Positions 29,965 through 41,401 of a stretch of 64,000 nucleotides of DNA are shown piece by piece. Below the pieces are notes generated by a model, which did not search any database, was not told the DNA's origin, and saw only the letters and a list, made by a program, of their open reading frames with translations. The position numbers were made by a program, and so were the translations under genes. The stretch's first letter is position 1. Each line of letters opens with the position of its first letter. Source of the stretch: Pseudo-nitzschia pungens (Eukaryota > Bacillariophyta > Bacillariophyceae > Bacillariales > Bacillariaceae); assembly GCA_037355855.1 (NCBI GenBank), contig CM074762.1, positions 3,658,001-3,722,000 of the forward strand, read 5' to 3'.

Positions 29965-32244
29965 ATGCCACAAGGACAGAAACAATGGCATCCCTACAGT
30001 GATTTCAGAGCAGAGAAACACCTAGGATGGGAAATGGTGTTCAAATGCAAGGAATTCCTTGCCGAGAAAGCATCGGTCGATCACTGCAAGTGTATTATCA
30101 AAAATCGGCAGTTACAATGCAGCTGCTTCGAAATCTTCCGGAACAATCCGGACGCTCAAGAAGCTGTTGCTCTCTTCATGGTAGAGTTCTTCCAGCGACC
30201 AAAGACAGCTCAGCAACTAACAATCATGGACTGGATAAAGTACTCAAACAATGGCAAGGACAAATTCCTCGTGCCATTTCTGAATCCCGAAGAAGCTGAT
30301 ATCGAGTTTATCGACGCCGACACTGCAAGAAAGAACACAGCGCTTGAAACGCTTTCGACTACTCGCATCTGTAGATCAGCAATTGGTTATATGCTTGATT
30401 GGGGAAGAGGAAAATGGAACACCTGTACAACATGCTTGAAGAACAATACATCACCCCGACATAAACTGACCGGGAAGAGACCGAATGCTGTAAAAGCTTT
30501 CGACGAAACAACAATTAAAGAAGATATCGATGAATTCTTTGAAGAGATGAAAGAGCTCAGCCAACCACAATCAACAAGGATTATGCGAGAGGAAACTGGA
30601 GTAGGCTTACGAGATGGAGAAGAGGGCGTCGTTGAATTGCCACCGACGTTCACGAAAAGAACCTTGTACTATCGATTCTGTTTGGAACGCGGGTGGAAGG
30701 TTTCGCTCAAGCCTAACACAGTATCAATACTACAGTGCGAGCCCCTAGAAGACTTTGAAGGCGATCCCCTTTTCATCTGCTCCTGGAAGTACTTCTTAAT
30801 GTACTGGAAACAGAACCACAGCAACGTAAAGATTGTAAGTCGAACAGCAGACGTCTGTACCAAGTGTCACGTTTTTCGAAATCGCCTTCGCTATGTACGA
30901 TACGAGTCAACAACAGAGCCTGGTACTAACGTCTGTCTTACTGAAACAAGCATGAAGAGGTACTATGTGGAGACCAGCAAGAAGAAGAAACAGAATAACG
31001 AAATAACAGAAGAACCCACCAACCCCGACATCGTTACAATACAGAGGAACAACGACGAAGTCACAAAATGGAAAGACAAAGACATCTATTCACCCTTGGT
31101 GATGGAAGAAGAAACTGCTTTGGTAGAGAACTCTAAGATCCTAGACGAAGGATCGCTTCATGTCCGCCGTGCTGCAGACCAGCGAAAACTCTGTAACGAA
31201 AAGATAGAGCAAGCGAACAACGATTTTGTCAGTAACGTTCCACACGGTTGGCGTCGCTATTGCCTTGTTGTTGATTATTGCCAGAACGCACAACTACCAA
31301 ACCTTGGAGCGACTCAACCAGGGGAAACATACTACATGACGCCGTTGACAGTACCAATCTTGGGAATAGTTGATTGCTCCCTTAAGGGCGGAAGCTTGGA
31401 CGCTTTTGTATATCATGAAGGGATAGGAACGAAAGGGGGAGACAACGTCGCTTCTATGATTTTAATGCTGCTGAAGAAAAAACAGTGGTTGAAAGAAGAA
31501 GAAGCAGGGGGGGAACTTAGCATTCTCATGGACAATTGTGGGGGCCAGAACAAGAACAACTCTGTACTGCGTCTCGCCAATCTGTTAGTTGAAGGGGGAT
31601 TTTTCAAGAAGGTGAACTTTGTCTTCTACGTCGTCGGACATACCAAGAACGTCTGCGATCGATGGTTCAACACCATAAAAAAGGACTATCGCAGTCAGAA
31701 TCTGTACACTTTTGCTCAGCTTTGTAAAGCGCTCCAGACGAACGAGCGAATCACTGTCCATCCTGTTGAAGATGGTGAGTTCAAGGAATTCAGGACGTTC
31801 GAAAATCTCCTGTACAAAGGATTCAGAACCGGGTCGATCCAAGTTGGTCACATGTTCACTGTGGAATCTAATGCCCCTACTCTTATTAACATCTCTCAAG
31901 ATCGATTCGGGACAGCGCCGATCGATGTGCAAGACTTGCAGAAGAAGTCTGCAAACATTGTCGATCGTGAAGCAATGATTCGGAAGGCGTTGATCGATTA
32001 CGAATTAATGGAAGTGATACCCCCGACGGGAATAAAAGAAATCAAACAGATCGAGCTATGGGAAAAATGGAGGAAGCTGGTACCAAAAGACTTTGCAGAT
32101 ATTATCTGCCCTTATCCAGGGGACGAGGTGATGAAACGGCACAAAGAAGAAAGGAATCGGAAGGCAAGAGAGAAACAACAAAGCAAAAGACGAGCGGACG
32201 GCAGGCCCGCAGAAAAGCGACGACGGACGGAGGGGAAGCAGTAG
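29965..32244 (+). CDS. Transposase-like protein (DUF7869-like core, tentative)
   Basis: A 759-residue single frame inside the 29395-32530 element. The N-terminal half has Cys/His clusters that could bind zinc (DHCKCIIKNRQLQCSC, CTTCLKN, CTKCHVFR). The C-terminal half looks like an RNase H-type nuclease core: CLVVDYCQNAQLPN (D437), SILMDNCGGQNKNN (D523) and VVGHTKNVCDRWFNTIKK (D565). The DNC.GQNKN plus GHTKN.CDR pattern resembles the uncharacterised DUF7869 family of transposon-like proteins; this is from memory and unverified. The tail is Lys/Arg-rich (KRRADGRPAEKRRRTEG), likely nuclear or DNA binding. The start is the ATG at 29965. Placement between perfect terminal repeats is the strongest evidence that it is the element's transposase. 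Confidence 0.8.
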   Translation: MPQGQKQWHPYSDFRAEKHLGWEMVFKCKEFLAEKASVDHCKCIIKNRQLQCSCFEIFRNNPDAQEAVALFMVEFFQRPKTAQQLTIMDWIKYSNNGKDKFLVPFLNPEEADIEFIDADTARKNTALETLSTTRICRSAIGYMLDWGRGKWNTCTTCLKNNTSPRHKLTGKRPNAVKAFDETTIKEDIDEFFEEMKELSQPQSTRIMREETGVGLRDGEEGVVELPPTFTKRTLYYRFCLERGWKVSLKPNTVSILQCEPLEDFEGDPLFICSWKYFLMYWKQNHSNVKIVSRTADVCTKCHVFRNRLRYVRYESTTEPGTNVCLTETSMKRYYVETSKKKKQNNEITEEPTNPDIVTIQRNNDEVTKWKDKDIYSPLVMEEETALVENSKILDEGSLHVRRAADQRKLCNEKIEQANNDFVSNVPHGWRRYCLVVDYCQNAQLPNLGATQPGETYYMTPLTVPILGIVDCSLKGGSLDAFVYHEGIGTKGGDNVASMILMLLKKKQWLKEEEAGGELSILMDNCGGQNKNNSVLRLANLLVEGGFFKKVNFVFYVVGHTKNVCDRWFNTIKKDYRSQNLYTFAQLCKALQTNERITVHPVEDGEFKEFRTFENLLYKGFRTGSIQVGHMFTVESNAPTLINISQDRFGTAPIDVQDLQKKSANIVDREAMIRKALIDYELMEVIPPTGIKEIKQIELWEKWRKLVPKDFADIICPYPGDEVMKRHKEERNRKAREKQQSKRRADGRPAEKRRRTEGKQ

Positions 32245-32504
32245 TAGTAACAATAGCAGTCCACCATCTTCTCATCCCTGAATTGTATTAGTATCATGAT
32301 TGTCATAGTACTACTAATAGTGTTCATTGTATTCGTCCTCCGTCTTTTGCTCTTCATTCGATTCGAAAGGGTACGAGAAGGTTCGGAAACGATAATTGAA
32401 GCCGAGCGATTTGTGTTTTTTTTTTCAATTTTCGTTTCAAAAACTTCTTTGGCCTTTTTCTCGAAATGTTGTTTTGCGCGCACCTTGTCCAACATCCGGG
32501 TCCC

Positions 32505-32530
32505 GGTGTAAGTTTCTGTAGCGCCATGCT
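32505..32530 (-). repeat. Right terminal inverted repeat
   Basis: 26 nt, exact reverse complement of 29395-29420, followed directly by TAAATA (32531-32536). Confidence 0.92.
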
Positions 32531-32536
32531 TAAATA

Positions 32537-33532
32537 GATGGTGGTACAATTATGATGGAGGACTAACAAACGCACATTCTCTACAAAAAGAATTGCTGCT
32601 TGGATCCTGAGCGCCCCCCATCCATTTTGGAATCACATTCTACTAATAGTTGGAGGCAGTTCAGGCAGAAGGCTTCTGGCTAGACATCCTTACCAATATG
32701 AATCCATGCTATTAGTAGTACTAGTAACAGTACTAGTACTGCTGACTACTTAAGTTATTAAAAACCATGTTGCAGTCCATCACCAAGCCATGATTGCTCT
32801 GCATGATCAAAAGGTGTTGAATAGAGAGCTGTGATTGGGGATGGGGCATCCTTGCTACTACTACTACTACTACTATGCTTTCTGGAAACACCACCAAAGC
32901 TAGAAAAACCAATGAAAGTCAATCCTTGTCTTCTAAAATTCAAATACAACAACCACAAGTTCAAACCAAAGTGAATCAAAATCCATAAGCAGAAGTCTAA
33001 CACTTGACAACAGTGCACTAGTACACAATATGGAGCTGGCAAGCATCTATCCTCACAATCTTCACACGAGGATGCTAGTACTACTACTAGTAGTAGTAGT
33101 ACCACATAGCACCGACCTTTTCCCCAATACTTTGGCTAGAGATGCATCCGTAAAGTTGATCAATTCCAACTCCAGGAGCCTCAGATCTGTAGTCTCTACT
33201 ATGGAGCAAAAATTGCAATTGGTGTGATGTAAGACCTGTAGCGCATGCAAGAGTTCTTTCTGAAAAGTCAGCGTTTATCGGTCGGTACATGGTACATCGT
33301 ACTAAGGTTACCGGTAACTTTACGACAGTACCGTACCGGTAGGAGTAGTGAAGAAGAAAAAGATCGATGTCACCGAAAGCACGAAATTCTTTCACTTGCC
33401 CTATTTCACTTTTTCCGTGTTTCACACTCTCGTGGGACGGTTATTATTACTTGTACGTATTATTTTTCTCCTCACATCTCGCTTCTCGATGATTCAAACC
33501 TTGAGTTCCGACCAAACGAAGCAGAAACGACG
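32537..33532. other. Intergenic stretch 5' of the Mpv17-like gene
   Basis: No gene is supported. It contains TACTAG / CTACTA simple-sequence runs (32711-32745, 32854-32876, 33073-33102) and one CTAAGGTTACCGGTAACTTT motif cluster at 33301-33340, about 200 bp 5' of the start codon. Confidence 0.5.
33301..33342. repeat. GTAAGGTTAC / TACCGGTA motif cluster 5' of the Mpv17-like gene
   Basis: AAGGTTACCGGTAACTTTAC followed by GTACCGTACCGGTAGG. It has the same composition as the other intergenic clusters. Confidence 0.5.
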
Positions 33533-34129
33533 ATGATTGCAAAAGCTCTGCTGCGCTCGGGTCTTCAATCCGGAACCATAATGGGGTTTTCCGATCTGAG
33601 CACACAACTCTTGATCGAAGGCAGAGGCTTTCCGCCGGTAGCAACGGATGCTACGGGATCGACCACCCCCGGCAGAGGAGGAGGAGGAGGAAGAAACGAG
33701 GACTACGATGCGGTGAGAACGTTTCGATGGGCCTTTCTGGGTTTGTTTCTGCACGGCCCATACTTCTTTCTCGGATTTTCGTTCCTCGACAAGCGATTCG
33801 CGTCGAGCACTGCGAGAACATCCGTAGTATCCTGGAAGACGGTTGCCAAGAAGACGGTCGCGGCCCAGACCTTTTTGTTCCCGCCCTACCTCGTGGCGCT
33901 CTTTGGCGCCCTGGGGCTGCTCGAAGGCAATCCGGACATTCCCGGAAAAATCAAGAAACGGGTTCCGGAAGCCTTTGTGAACGGGTGCGTCTATTGGCCG
34001 ATTGCGAACTCGATCAACTTCAAACTCGTTCCGAACACGATGCGGGTGCCGTATTTGGCTCTGTCGGCGGGAGCTTGGAATTCCTATCTCAGCTACGCCA
34101 ATCAACGCGGGAACGGTGACGAGAAATGA
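33533..34129 (+). CDS. Mpv17/PMP22 family membrane protein
   Basis: A single exon of 198 residues, the usual family size. These are four-helix inner membrane proteins of mitochondria or peroxisomes. The C-terminal signature is clear: VYWPIANSINFKLVPNTMRV followed by PYLALSAGAWNSYLSY. Earlier family features are FLHGPYFFLGFSFLD and the hydrophobic QTFLFPPYLVALFGALGLLE. A Gly-rich insert (RGGGGGR) follows the first helix. The ATG at 33533 starts MIAKALLRSG, the normal N-terminus of the family; the frame is open upstream but without family features. A TCGAA microsatellite begins 37 bp after the stop. The organelle is not determined. Confidence 0.9.
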   Translation: MIAKALLRSGLQSGTIMGFSDLSTQLLIEGRGFPPVATDATGSTTPGRGGGGGRNEDYDAVRTFRWAFLGLFLHGPYFFLGFSFLDKRFASSTARTSVVSWKTVAKKTVAAQTFLFPPYLVALFGALGLLEGNPDIPGKIKKRVPEAFVNGCVYWPIANSINFKLVPNTMRVPYLALSAGAWNSYLSYANQRGNGDEK

Positions 34130-34165
34130 TTTCGGAAGCAGCAATACGCAGCGGCTAGTTACGTC

Positions 34166-34262
34166 TAATCGAATCAAATCGAATCGAATCGAATCAAATC
34201 GAATCGAATCGAATCGAATCGAATCGAATCGAATCGAATCGAATCAAATCGAATCGAATCGA
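34166..34262. repeat. TCGAA pentanucleotide microsatellite
   Basis: About 19 tandem units of TCGAA with a few TCAAA variants lie just downstream of the Mpv17-like stop codon. It is the longest of the pentanucleotide arrays in the window. Confidence 0.95.
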
Positions 34263-35126
34263 GAAGGATGAGCAAACGTTTCCCATGAGGCGTAGGATCG
34301 GACGATTTTGTCTCTGAACCTCGATGCGATTGGCATCGTACGACTGTAGTCCGCACGTTGCAATGGAAGGCATTTGAGCCGCACTCTTCCGTGGATCACC
34401 CAAACGTCCCGAGTGACGGGGAGTCCGAACTGTCATTGGAATGTACAATTCACGGAAGGCATAACCCGACAGATGAAGCGCTCGGTGCGCTTTTTGAAAA
34501 TGGATCTGTGTTGCAAACCACACGGGTTGAGAGTCGCCATTCCTTGAACCTTTGGCCCATCGTGCACGAAAGCAAACCGCGAGGTAACGAACTAAGGCAC
34601 GAAATCAGTGGGGTAGACATGCATTATTTGCTACTTGTACATATTTCGAGGAAAGGAAACTGCACAAAAAAACACGGAAAACTAATGGTCACATGAGACG
34701 CACGTGCGTCAGCGCAGTACTTTCCTTTTCACAAAGAAATCATTGTTTTTTTGTTGATTTTGAATAGTTCGAGTTTCCAACCCTGTTCAAAATTGAAGGT
34801 ATCATAATTATTTCTGAAAACGACGATCGGACGTGGTTAGTGCTTACACACATTGGCGTCCGTAAAAAGTAATGATACTGCAGGAATAAAAACAGAAGGA
34901 AGTAACGACGCACATTATGAATAGAGTTATCTCGAAGATTTAGAAACCTATTGCAAACGAAACTCTCCAATGATATTCGTAGCTCAAAAAAGAATCAAAT
35001 TGGAAAGCTCATCGTTCAAATCAACGATCCTTGCACATCTTTCTGCATTGCGTAGCAGCAGCAATGAGAAACTGTGGCAATACTCGAGGTTGCTTCAACT
35101 GAGTTAAGTCGGAGCTTCCTTTACAC
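34263..35126. other. Intergenic stretch between convergent genes
   Basis: Lies between the 3' ends of the Mpv17-like gene (+) and the TAZ gene (-). No coding or RNA feature is supported. It should hold both 3' UTRs. Confidence 0.5.
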
Positions 35127-38100
35127 TCACGCAGGTGTGTATTCTTCCTTTATACTCACGCAGGTGTTCGTATCGGTGGTTGTAGGAACCAGCATCGATG
35201 GAGAAACATCGGAAGAATCAATCAGGATTTCGTGATTGATGTTTGCGAGGGGATCAGAGTTCGGGTCGTTCAACGTATCTACTCCCGGTCCACCGCTATC
35301 AATGTCGATCTGCTGCTGATGTTTTGTGACCTGGACAGAGACTTGTTGCTCGTGAGGAGGTAAAGGATACTCATAGAAACCCTCTTCAACAGCAGCAACC
35401 TCTGGCAACAGACCGCTATGCATTGGTATGTTCGTTGCTAGGAGGTCTCTCAATTCCGCATGATCAACATCATGGTCCTCCATTTTGATTGCATCAACCG
35501 GCGTTGGAAGAATCTGTGGAGCTGCAGTTTCAGATGGAAGCACTTCCATAGTTGAATAGTTGGTAGGCTGGCAAGCGACTGCATTGTTTTTCACACCACT
35601 GATCGTGACAGGCATTGTAGCGTTGTTGTCCTCTTTTACTACAACAAGCGGTAGGGCTTCAGGGACGTCCACTGCATCCGTATCTAGCTGTACATCAAGT
35701 TTTGCGATCTCTGCGTAGACATTAAAGTTGTTCAAGGACATGGATGGCGGCAAATCGTTTGAAGCAACCTTCGGTTGTGCTACCGGTTGAGTTGCAAGTT
35801 GCGTGGCAGGATTCGTCACAGCTTTCGCCAACACAGGATGTGCTTTTGTTTCTACAGGGTTTTGAACACAGGTGGTATCGGCGATCCTTGTCTCGACAGA
35901 TGCAACATTTGTAGCAGTTGGCCTGAATGGCATATCTGTTTTTGCAGCCACCGTATTTAATGCAACTGGAGCTTGAACTGGTGCAGTAACCGGGTTTTGC
36001 ACTGCAGCAATTGGTTCTTGCGCGGCCACTTTTGTACTGGTACCGGAGGCCGGTGTTGTATGTTTAGTGTTTGGTTTCTTTGTTGTTACTGTATTGGGCT
36101 TAGCATTTTTAGCCGCAATAGCCTTCGCAGCAGCGATCATACGTTCTCTGTGTTTTTTCATTCTGTGTGCATTCAGACCAACTAAATCCTTCAGTCCCTT
36201 CGGGATATCTTTAGGAGAGCAAATTGCGCATTGTTCTGGTTTTGTGCATGAAACGAGGTGGAATAAAAGGTGCTTGACTTTACGACACCATGGAAAAGGG
36301 CATACATCAAACGTTGATGTTGTTCCAGGGCAATCACGGACGTGGAGCATCATGTATTTAACAGATCTGCAAACTTCTTTGTGTTTTTCTGATTTATGCT
36401 GGCATGGACAGGTTGCCGCATGGCCGATAAGAATCAACAGTTTTGCAGCATGCTCGTTCGAAAGAACAGGCCCGTCGTACTCGCTTCCAAATGTCTCGTG
36501 CTCTGCACGTTCCGCTGGCGTCATGGATTGCAAATCTGATTCTAATTCAGCCGCTTTCAAGGAACCAATTGAAATATTGTCGTCGGATAGTTCACTAAGA
36601 TCAGAATCTGACTCGGAGTTTATATCATTAGTACCATCAGGTATCTGCGAAACAATGGGCATCGCTGGCACCACAGCTTGAGGACCATTCTGAGCCATTG
36701 ACCCGCCACTCCCTCTGCCGCCATCTTCAAGGTGTGATAAAAGCGCAGGATGGTACTCGATAGCATTGGCGGGTGAGCTGATGTCGATCCGAGGAATCTG
36801 AACAAAAAAGGGATAAATGCATGAGAAATTTCAGACGAGAGAGCTTCAACAAATTAAAACATTGTGCATGAATGTCCTTTCATTTTTCCGTACCTGGGTC
36901 TTTTGGCATTTTGGACATTTATGCTGAGCCAACGCCCACCACGGGTTGAAATCGCAGGTAGAACTGTATGCCTCACTACATTGTGAACAAATGTATTCAA
37001 CAACGCGTGGTCCTTTTTTCTTCTGACCGGTCTTGCTGTGTCCAGGCTTTTTGCGCACCGCGTTTGGATTGGGAGTGGGTTGCGCGCTACTTGGTATTTG
37101 TTGTTGAGTTTTTGATTGTTGCTGCCTCGCAAGCTCTCGTTCTCTTCTTCTCTTCAATCGTTTCAACTTTCTCAGTCGTCTGTGCTTCTTGAACCTCAAC
37201 TTGTCTTCTTCGCTCAGAGGTGCGCTGCTACTATTCACGACAGTTTTCGATGATTGCTCCACTGAAGTGGAGTTGCTGGGCGTTGCTGTAGTTGCCGGTG
37301 TTGGTTCTACCTTGGGAGCAATATTTGGCTTTGGCTTTACCACTACCGCACTATTTTTTGGCTCAGCTTGCGGTGTCTTCACAGGTGTGGGTTGAACAGC
37401 TGTTGTCGGAGCTGCAGGTGCTGTCGTGATGGCAACAGACTTATTATTAGTAAGCTTTGCTGAATTTTTCTCGTTTTGACTCCCTGACGTTACAATTTCA
37501 TGGACCCCAGAGGCTGCCGACAACCCAGACTTTTGCTGCGTGCTCTTAGGTACCATGCCAGCATGCAAAATCTTTCGTTCCTGTCCATCCTTTGGTGCTG
37601 CCGAGGAACCAACCCCATGCCCGGTCCTTCGTTGACTTGATCCTAGCGTAGTTCCGTGTAGTTTCTTGGTGAGAGAAGACCCCACACCTCTCAACGGTTT
37701 CCCAAATTGAGTGGGATCCGTGACGCTACGAACTTGTCGCTCATGTTGCGCTTGCGCGGCAAGACGCAGCGATTCGGCGTGTTTGCGTTTCTTTTCCACC
37801 GCCTCAACAAAAGTCCCCTTTCCCCGAGCTGCAGAAGACGGCTGTAAACTTCCTCGTCGCGCAGGCATTCCAGGGGGATTCTGAGTAGCCCCCTGCTGTG
37901 CTGCTAGTTGTTTCTTGAGTCGAACCTTGACGGGCAGAAGGTTTGCAAGAATGTGTTCCTCAAGCTTTTGAACTGTTTCTTCTTCTTCTTTTTCTTTCGT
38001 CAAATTCGAAAGTGCTGATTCTTCTGCCAGCTGCTTTTTTGCTTCTTCCGCAGCAACAATCGTCGCGCTTACTGAAGTATCGCTTTTGTTCGTAATCGTT

Positions 38101-39476
38101 GTTCCTGCACTGTTTGTAGCAACATCTCTATTTTCTGCAGTAGCAGTCTTCCCCTCTTCTTCCAGTTTACACCCAAGTTCTATTTGTCGGATAGTATCCT
38201 CCAAGTGTAAAATGAATGAATGTAGTTTTTCTCGTCGTTCTCGTGACCCCTGCGATTCTTCGAGCTGTTGCGCACCCTTAGCCCCCAGCAACTGCCGCTC
38301 CAGCTTCCTGAATTCTCGAAGCATGTATTCGAGTTCTCCAAGGTATTTGATTCGTAGATGAACAAAATTAACTGATTTCAAGGGTACCTCCCTACTGACT
38401 GGCGCGGTCGTTGTCGGATGCGATGTTGAGGCCGAGGACGTCGTGGAGGGAGCTACCTGAGTTCTTACAGGTGGTGGTCTAGTAGGAGGAGGTATCTGTG
38501 TAGCCGTAGCTGGAGGTTTAAGACTAGACGGAGTGGGCGGATGGCAAGGCTGCACCCGAGGATTCGTTGAGGTGGCTGGGGGAACGGTTGTGGTAGGAGT
38601 TGAGGCAACAGTCGTAGAAGAGGCATTTGGTAACCTCGTAGATGAAGTAGGTAACGCAGAAGAAGCTGCAGAAGAAGCTGCAGAAGTAGCCGCTGTTGGA
38701 ATTGTTGTGGATTCGTGCAAAGATTCGTTCGAAGAGTTGCCGCTTGCGTTGTCTGAGTGGCTTGTATGTTGTGGACAGGATTCATCGGATGCTGTAACAA
38801 CAGACGGAGGTCCTGCTTGGCTATTACTATTTGTGGAAGAAGACGCTTCATCTTTCCCGGGAACACTTCTGGTTACTTCTGTAGATGGCTTCGAGCCAGC
38901 AGAATCAGAAACAGATTGATTGGTTCCTTGTGACTGTTGAGGGGGTAGAGTCGGTGCTGTCGTGGTAGTAGGTGCATGTTGTGGCTGAGTAGCAGAATCT
39001 GTTCCGCCAACGGATGCAGCACTGGTAGTCGAGGTATCATGACCAGTGGGTGTTGATGCTATGACCATGGCTGGCTTGGTTGATGTTGTCAATTTTGAAC
39101 TACTTTGCGCCACAGGGGCTGTTATCGTTGCCGTTCTCGGTGTTGGATCATTTTGTACAGCATTTGCTAGAACAGGTGTTACGACAGTCCCACTGTTGCT
39201 TACGGAAGCAACAATTGTTCCCTCCGCGTTCTCCAGCTTGATGCGTTTGCTTGGTGGTTCCGTTGATGTTCCGATAGGGACAGTAGTACTCACACTCGGT
39301 AATTGCACTACTGTTTTATTCATAGATGGTGGTTGCGGCTGATGGACAGTGCTCTCTCCTTCTATTGGCGTGGTTCTGATTGCGGTTGTTGAGATGCCAT
39401 TGGCATTGTCTACAGCAGAAGAAGACTTCTCTCCATTGCTGGTGTCCTCCTGTTTGCACTCGACGCCGACCCCCAT
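35127..39476 (-). CDS. Large TAZ zinc-finger protein with a coiled-coil region
   Basis: Two open frames form one gene: exon 1 39476-36894 and exon 2 36797-35127, with a 97-bp GT-AG intron in phase 0, giving 1417 residues. Residues 1-370 are Ser/Thr/Pro/Ala-rich and probably disordered. A helical region follows (KYLGELEYMLREFRKLERQL, LHLEDTIRQIEL), then another disordered, basic stretch. Near 840-870 is a Cys pair module (YICSQCSEAYSSTCDFNPWW, then HKCPKCQKTQIPRIDI, spanning the splice). A TAZ-type domain lies at about 980-1060 with Cys/His sets GHAATCPC, CRSVKYMMLHVRDC, CPFPWCRKVKHLLFH, and CAIC. TAZ domains of CBP/p300 bind transcription activators. No acetyltransferase or bromodomain is seen. 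Probably a nuclear cofactor; the function is inferred only from TAZ. Confidence 0.85.
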
Positions 39477-41401
39477 CGCCTAAGGTTTGTTTTGCTATGT
39501 GGTCGGGACTGTTTTATGAGCCATCCAACACCACAACAACAACACCAACAGGTCTAATCTACTGGAATGAAATCAGTCACGTCGCAGGTACGCAACAAGA
39601 CGCTCTCTGGGATCGATTCAGGGAATTTGCGAACTCTATTGATTTGAGTCAAAGGCCGGTTCCGGACTTGAGTCTTCCGGATAGCTTCGGAAGTTTTTCG
39701 AAGGAAGCGGACTACAGTGGATGTGAGAAAGATACCAGGGTCACTCTCTCTCACGAGGAGACGATATCGGAAGCGAGTATTATTATTTCTTACTTATTTC
39801 ATCCAGATATCCAATAAGCTGTACCGAACACTACATTACGCTGTATGTACAGTTGATACCAACCAAACAAGGACAGATCGATTTTCAGAGGGCAGGCACC
39901 AAAATGGAAAATGTGTAGTACGTACGTTATTATGATTTACGGTATTCTTTGCATCCTGGTCGTCTCCAATCGATATTGATAGGTTACTCTACGTCACGTG
40001 AAGCTTCCTTTTTGAGATTGGTAAGACCACGTAAGAGATTTAGAATCGGAGAACCCGAAGAATCAAGTAATGGCTTTCAAAATAATTATTTTTACTCTAC
40101 GGAATAAAACATTTGATAATAGAACACGAGTCAAACGTTTTTCAAACGACAATATTCTTCCTAAGTGCTGACACTTATGTACTACCCGTGACAGTCCCCC
40201 TATGAAAGACGATAATTGGATGAGCGACTTCAAAGAACTTCAAAAAAAGAAAATGACACGTGCTATGCCTGAATTTCTTTGTGGATGTCGTTTATTGTCG
40301 TCTGTCCGTCGAGAACATTTCATATTGTACAAACGGTATTCACGCTCTTCGTCGTAAGCCTTATGTAAGTGAAACGGTATTCACGCTACCGGTACCGGTA
40401 TTCGTATCACTGTATCATCGTTTATATTACAAGTACGTGTTTGCTACGTGTTGCTCGGTGTCGGAATAGTGACACAAAAACTAGAAAATTGAAAGATTTA
40501 TTCCTAGAGGCAAGAGATCAGGAGAATGAAAGATTCATTTCTGAAGCAAGAAGGAGAAAAAATACAGTAATCATCATGACTCCTGGATTGTTGATCCCTC
40601 GAGAAAGACCTACAAATACTTCTATTATGATCACAGTATCACTACCACTGGCAAATTAGGGGGAATGACTCCGATGGCACAAACAGTCTATCTCAAAACT
40701 TTCTCCTAGTTTCCTTCTTTTTCCTCTCTGCTATGGTTTTCATTAGTAATATTACCATACTACTACTACTACCAGCAGGAGTATCTCATAAGCATACACG
40801 GCACATTATTATTAATGATTCTCTATAATATTAATAGTAGAAACAATGATGATCATCACAATCATTACTAATAGTAGCAGTGCTGGTGGTGGGACTATGT
40901 TGTGGTACAAGTACTAAGTACGACTAGTATCCACACCATAGACCAATTTCTTGGGACCTAATTCCTCATGTACCATATACTACAGCTCCGGTTTCAATGT
41001 TAACACCTATGATGTTGCTGGAAGTAAAATGGCACCAATGCGATTATGTATTAGTACCAATATTAAAATATTAATATTTAATTAGTTGGGGGGAAATATG
41101 GCCTAAAAATGCAATACACAACTGTCATGATGTATCTTTTGTGAACTGAAGTAAAATTGCTGAACTGTACTTTCGTTAAAAGATTTCCCGCTTGTTACGA
41201 TGAGTTGCATATTTCTACCACTTCTGACGAGGAGATAAGCTCTGAATTGAAAGTAGTTCAATTCTTGCAATAGCACGAGTTACTGCTGTTCGCATTTTTG
41301 AGTGCGCCAACTGCACCAGCATCTAAATTCCAAAGACATCTAAAATAGTCGACAACTCATGAAGAGTTGATTGTCGTGACCTCCCTCACCGACACAATGC
41401 A
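39477..41401. other. 1.9-kb intergenic stretch
   Basis: This is the 5' flank of the TAZ gene and 3' flank of the DUF4336 gene. Nothing coding is supported. A 16-bp word AAACGGTATTCACGCT is repeated at 40331 and 40372, followed by TACCGGTACCGGTATTCG. Several TACTACTAC / TATTAGTAG simple runs occur around 40755-40885. A frame at 39380-39817 partly antisense to TAZ exon 1 is not convincing. Confidence 0.5.

Larger units (their letters stand above)
29395..32530 (+). mobile_element. Complete DNA transposon with an unclassified transposase-like protein
   Basis: A 3136-bp element has 26-nt perfect terminal inverted repeats (29395-29420 and 32505-32530), outer end AGCATGGCGCTACAG and inner end AAACTTACACC. 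It is flanked by TAAATA on both sides, a probable 6-bp target duplication. Inside is a single intact 759-codon frame (29965-32244) covering most of the element, with about 540 bp before it and 260 bp after it. The protein is not one of the common Tc1/mariner, hAT, piggyBac or MULE types as far as I can see. Superfamily assignment is open. Confidence 0.88.

Noticed and set aside
35127..36698. TAZ frame as a separate 523-residue gene starting MAQNGPQAVV
   Set aside because: A phase-0 GT-AG intron joins it to the upstream 861-codon exon through IPRIDISSPANAIEYHP, so it is the second exon of one gene.
39380..39817. 145-codon + strand frame overlapping the TAZ gene start
   Set aside because: Antisense to exon 1 of the TAZ gene and its promoter, with no recognisable sequence; not supported as a gene.
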